Under the pieces are notes generated by a model. That model saw only the letters and a program-made list of their open reading frames with translations, was not told the DNA's origin and ran no database searches. From NCBI GenBank assembly GCA_027923505.1, contig BROI01000010.1, positions 558,001 through 622,000 on the forward strand: DNA of 64,000 bases, read 5' to 3'. This document shows positions 62,686-64,000 of the stretch, in pieces. The position numbers and the translations under genes are program-made. Source of the stretch: Mayamaea pseudoterrestris (Eukaryota; Bacillariophyta; Bacillariophyceae; Sellaphorales; Sellaphoraceae). The stretch's first letter is position 1; each line of letters starts with the position of its first letter.

Positions 62686-63513
62686 TCATAGCTCCTCCTC
62701 CTCCTCGTCGCTGTCCATAATATTTCGTTCGACAAATTCCGGTCCGCACAGCACGTTTTGGCCGCGAACAAAGCATCCATAGCCAGGACCAGTCGCATCA
62801 AAGTATTGTTTGCCCTTATAGGTTCCGTCATTTTGACCGATTGGCTCATCTAAATTCACACCGGCAAAGTAAGTTCGATCGCCATCGTCAAACGTTCCAG
62901 TCCACTTGACCGTTCCTCGACGTTTACCAGGTTCGACTTGGCATCGTTCTCCTATGACACAATGCGATACACTTTGTTTGTTGTACGTTTGAATCTGTCC
63001 CAATGTGAATTGCGGATTTTTGGCTTGCTGAATGCGAGCAAAGGCTCGCAAAGTATTGGGGCGAGCGTCGTATTCCTCGTCCGTTAGGCGAAACTTTTGA
63101 ACAAGCGCCGTATTCTCCAAAGCGCCTCCGCGAGATATTGAAAATGGATTATCGTCAAGACAATGGATCCGCATGCCGCTGCGGAGCATGGACAAGTTGT
63201 CGTAGCAAAGTTCACCCAAACATTCGTTGCCTTGGTAAATGACAAGCTGCTGGTTCGCCGGTGAAGTTCCCGTCGTTTGATGAATCTTTTGCTGGATATT
63301 ATCAAGTAATTGCTCATTCCGCTCAAATCTAATCTCAATGTGTCGTTGGTCGAGGTTGGAGTGGCTAAAATCAAGTAAGATGTAATCGCTATTTTGGGCG
63401 AAACCACTCGTAGTTGCAGCGTACGCGTGCGTATGATCTTGTGCCGTAATGTAACTGCGCAACGCAAGGAGATCGTGGTTCTTTATCTCAAGAGAGGGTT
63501 TACTAGATGACAT
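62686..63513 (-). CDS. TBCB: Tubulin-folding cofactor B (TBCB)
   Basis: 275 residues in the order ubiquitin-like domain (about 40-115; EIRFERNEQLLDNIQQKI ... GMRIHCLDDNP), short coiled linker (FRLTDEEYDARPNTLRAF) and CAP-Gly domain (about 185-260; GERCQVEPGKRRGTVKWTG, YFAGVNLDEPIGQNDG, KGKQYFDATGPGYGCFVRG). It ends in EEEEEL, resembling the acidic tail of TBCB and tubulin. TBCB works with TBCE to fold and recycle alpha-tubulin. The CAP-Gly signature GKNDG reads GQNDG here, so the Lys that contacts EEY/F tails is Gln. Confidence 0.93.
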   Translation of the reverse strand: MSSSKPSLEIKNHDLLALRSYITAQDHTHAYAATTSGFAQNSDYILLDFSHSNLDQRHIEIRFERNEQLLDNIQQKIHQTTGTSPANQQLVIYQGNECLGELCYDNLSMLRSGMRIHCLDDNPFSISRGGALENTALVQKFRLTDEEYDARPNTLRAFARIQQAKNPQFTLGQIQTYNKQSVSHCVIGERCQVEPGKRRGTVKWTGTFDDGDRTYFAGVNLDEPIGQNDGTYKGKQYFDATGPGYGCFVRGQNVLCGPEFVERNIMDSDEEEEEL

Positions 63514-63889
63514 GCTTCTCTGTCAGTCAATACTGTAATGACCTCTCCAAAACTGCAAGTAGATTCGGAGGTGGCGATGTCTGAAAAAATTATGAATGGC
63601 ATCGAAGCTGCAGCGCGCGCTGGCGCGGCAGAACAAGTGAGGTTAGTACCGGTACGAGTCATCGCATCGACTTTTCTTCCGCACGACCACGAACACACAA
63701 CATCAAATAAATTATTGCTGCAGTTGTGATGTTTCATCACATCTTAAAGAATTGACCAACCATTAAAGTCACGACGCTTTTGATACTAGCACCAACTTGT
63801 CTATCACTCGTTTCGCTCGATCCAGCACCCAATCGACAACAGACAGTCGTGCGTCGTGCGACCAACAGTTTCTTTCGTTACATTACAGC
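63514..63889. promoter_or_regulatory. Divergent upstream region TBCB / last gene
   Basis: 376 bp with a small plus-strand frame starting at 63538 (MTSPKLQVDSEVAMSEKIMN) that could be a short upstream exon ending at a GTGAGG donor near 63637; I could not find a matching acceptor frame. A TACCGGTA palindrome lies at 63647-63654. Confidence 0.4.
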
Positions 63890-64000
63890 ATGTCATCGGC
63901 CGCTGAACAACAAGCATCTGCCGAAGGCAAGGCCAGAGCCAAAGACGCTGCTCGGGAGTCTCGATTCAGTTTTCGTAATTTCGCGGAGCATTCCATGAGG
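63890..64000 (+). CDS. Start of an unidentified gene running off the right edge
   Basis: An ATG at 63890 opens a frame of 37 codons to the window edge (MSSAAEQQASAEGKARAKDA...). The sequence is Ala/Lys/Arg-rich with no domain yet. It follows ACATTACAG, so it could also be the start of an internal exon. Support is the open frame, its place opposite TBCB and sensible amino-acid use. Identity unknown. Confidence 0.45.
   Translation, partial: MSSAAEQQASAEGKARAKDAARESRFSFRNFAEHSMR

Overview
The window looks like nuclear DNA of a photosynthetic stramenopile, most likely a diatom. The sequence-level reasons are: spliceosomal introns of about 75-135 nt with GT..AG ends; four nucleus-encoded proteins that look plastid-directed (CtpA, an EF-hand/DUF760 protein, a NusG-type factor and a bacterial-type TrmB), several with a signal peptide followed by F or W at the predicted cleavage point; a cyclin of the divergent diatom type; secreted Ser/Pro-rich proteins with 'PSxxPS' runs and a DSWGDGW motif; and Ty1/copia elements of the kind found in diatoms. 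The genus cannot be fixed from this sequence alone.

Layout. 1-8.2 kb holds a partial multicopper oxidase, plastid CtpA, an unrecognised repeat protein, an ARFRP1-like but degenerate small GTPase with a very large insertion, and a broken BTB/POZ gene. 8.8-25.8 kb is a repeat island. Two plus-strand copia elements (9607-17553 and 17970-24287) are inserted into an older minus-strand copia remnant. The 5' LTR of the first is itself split by a 1.3-kb block of Ser/Pro-rich tandem repeats, and a satellite of about 180-bp units follows. 26.7-64 kb is dense with genes: DUF760/EF-hand protein, a TPR-like protein, NDUFB7, AP-4 beta, SPT5, a secreted protein, a DUF952 protein, NOG1, a cyclin, a membrane protein, a FAIM-like/UIM protein, a YEATS-amidoligase fusion, GOT1, plastid NusG with a SAP tail, TrmB, a D-glutamate cyclase-like protein, ESS2/DGCR14, MAD1, GCP2, TBCB and the start of one more gene.

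From 43.6 kb to the right edge the twelve genes alternate strand without exception. Divergent starts are about 240-380 bp apart and convergent ends about 40-200 bp apart, so most promoters here must be shared and bidirectional. Functional themes are membrane traffic at the trans-Golgi (ARFRP1-like, AP-4 beta, GOT1), transcription elongation in nucleus and plastid (SPT5, NusG), ribosome assembly (NOG1), and spindle/microtubules (MAD1, GCP2 and TBCB are neighbours). The palindrome TACCGGTA occurs nine times, about once per 7 kb, which is far above chance. The items most worth a second look are the degenerate ARFRP1-like GTPase, the YEATS-amidoligase fusion, the beta-trefoil-like region in GCP2, the TACCGGTA palindrome, the hairpin repeat block in the 4.7-5.5 kb divergent promoter, and the nested repeat island.
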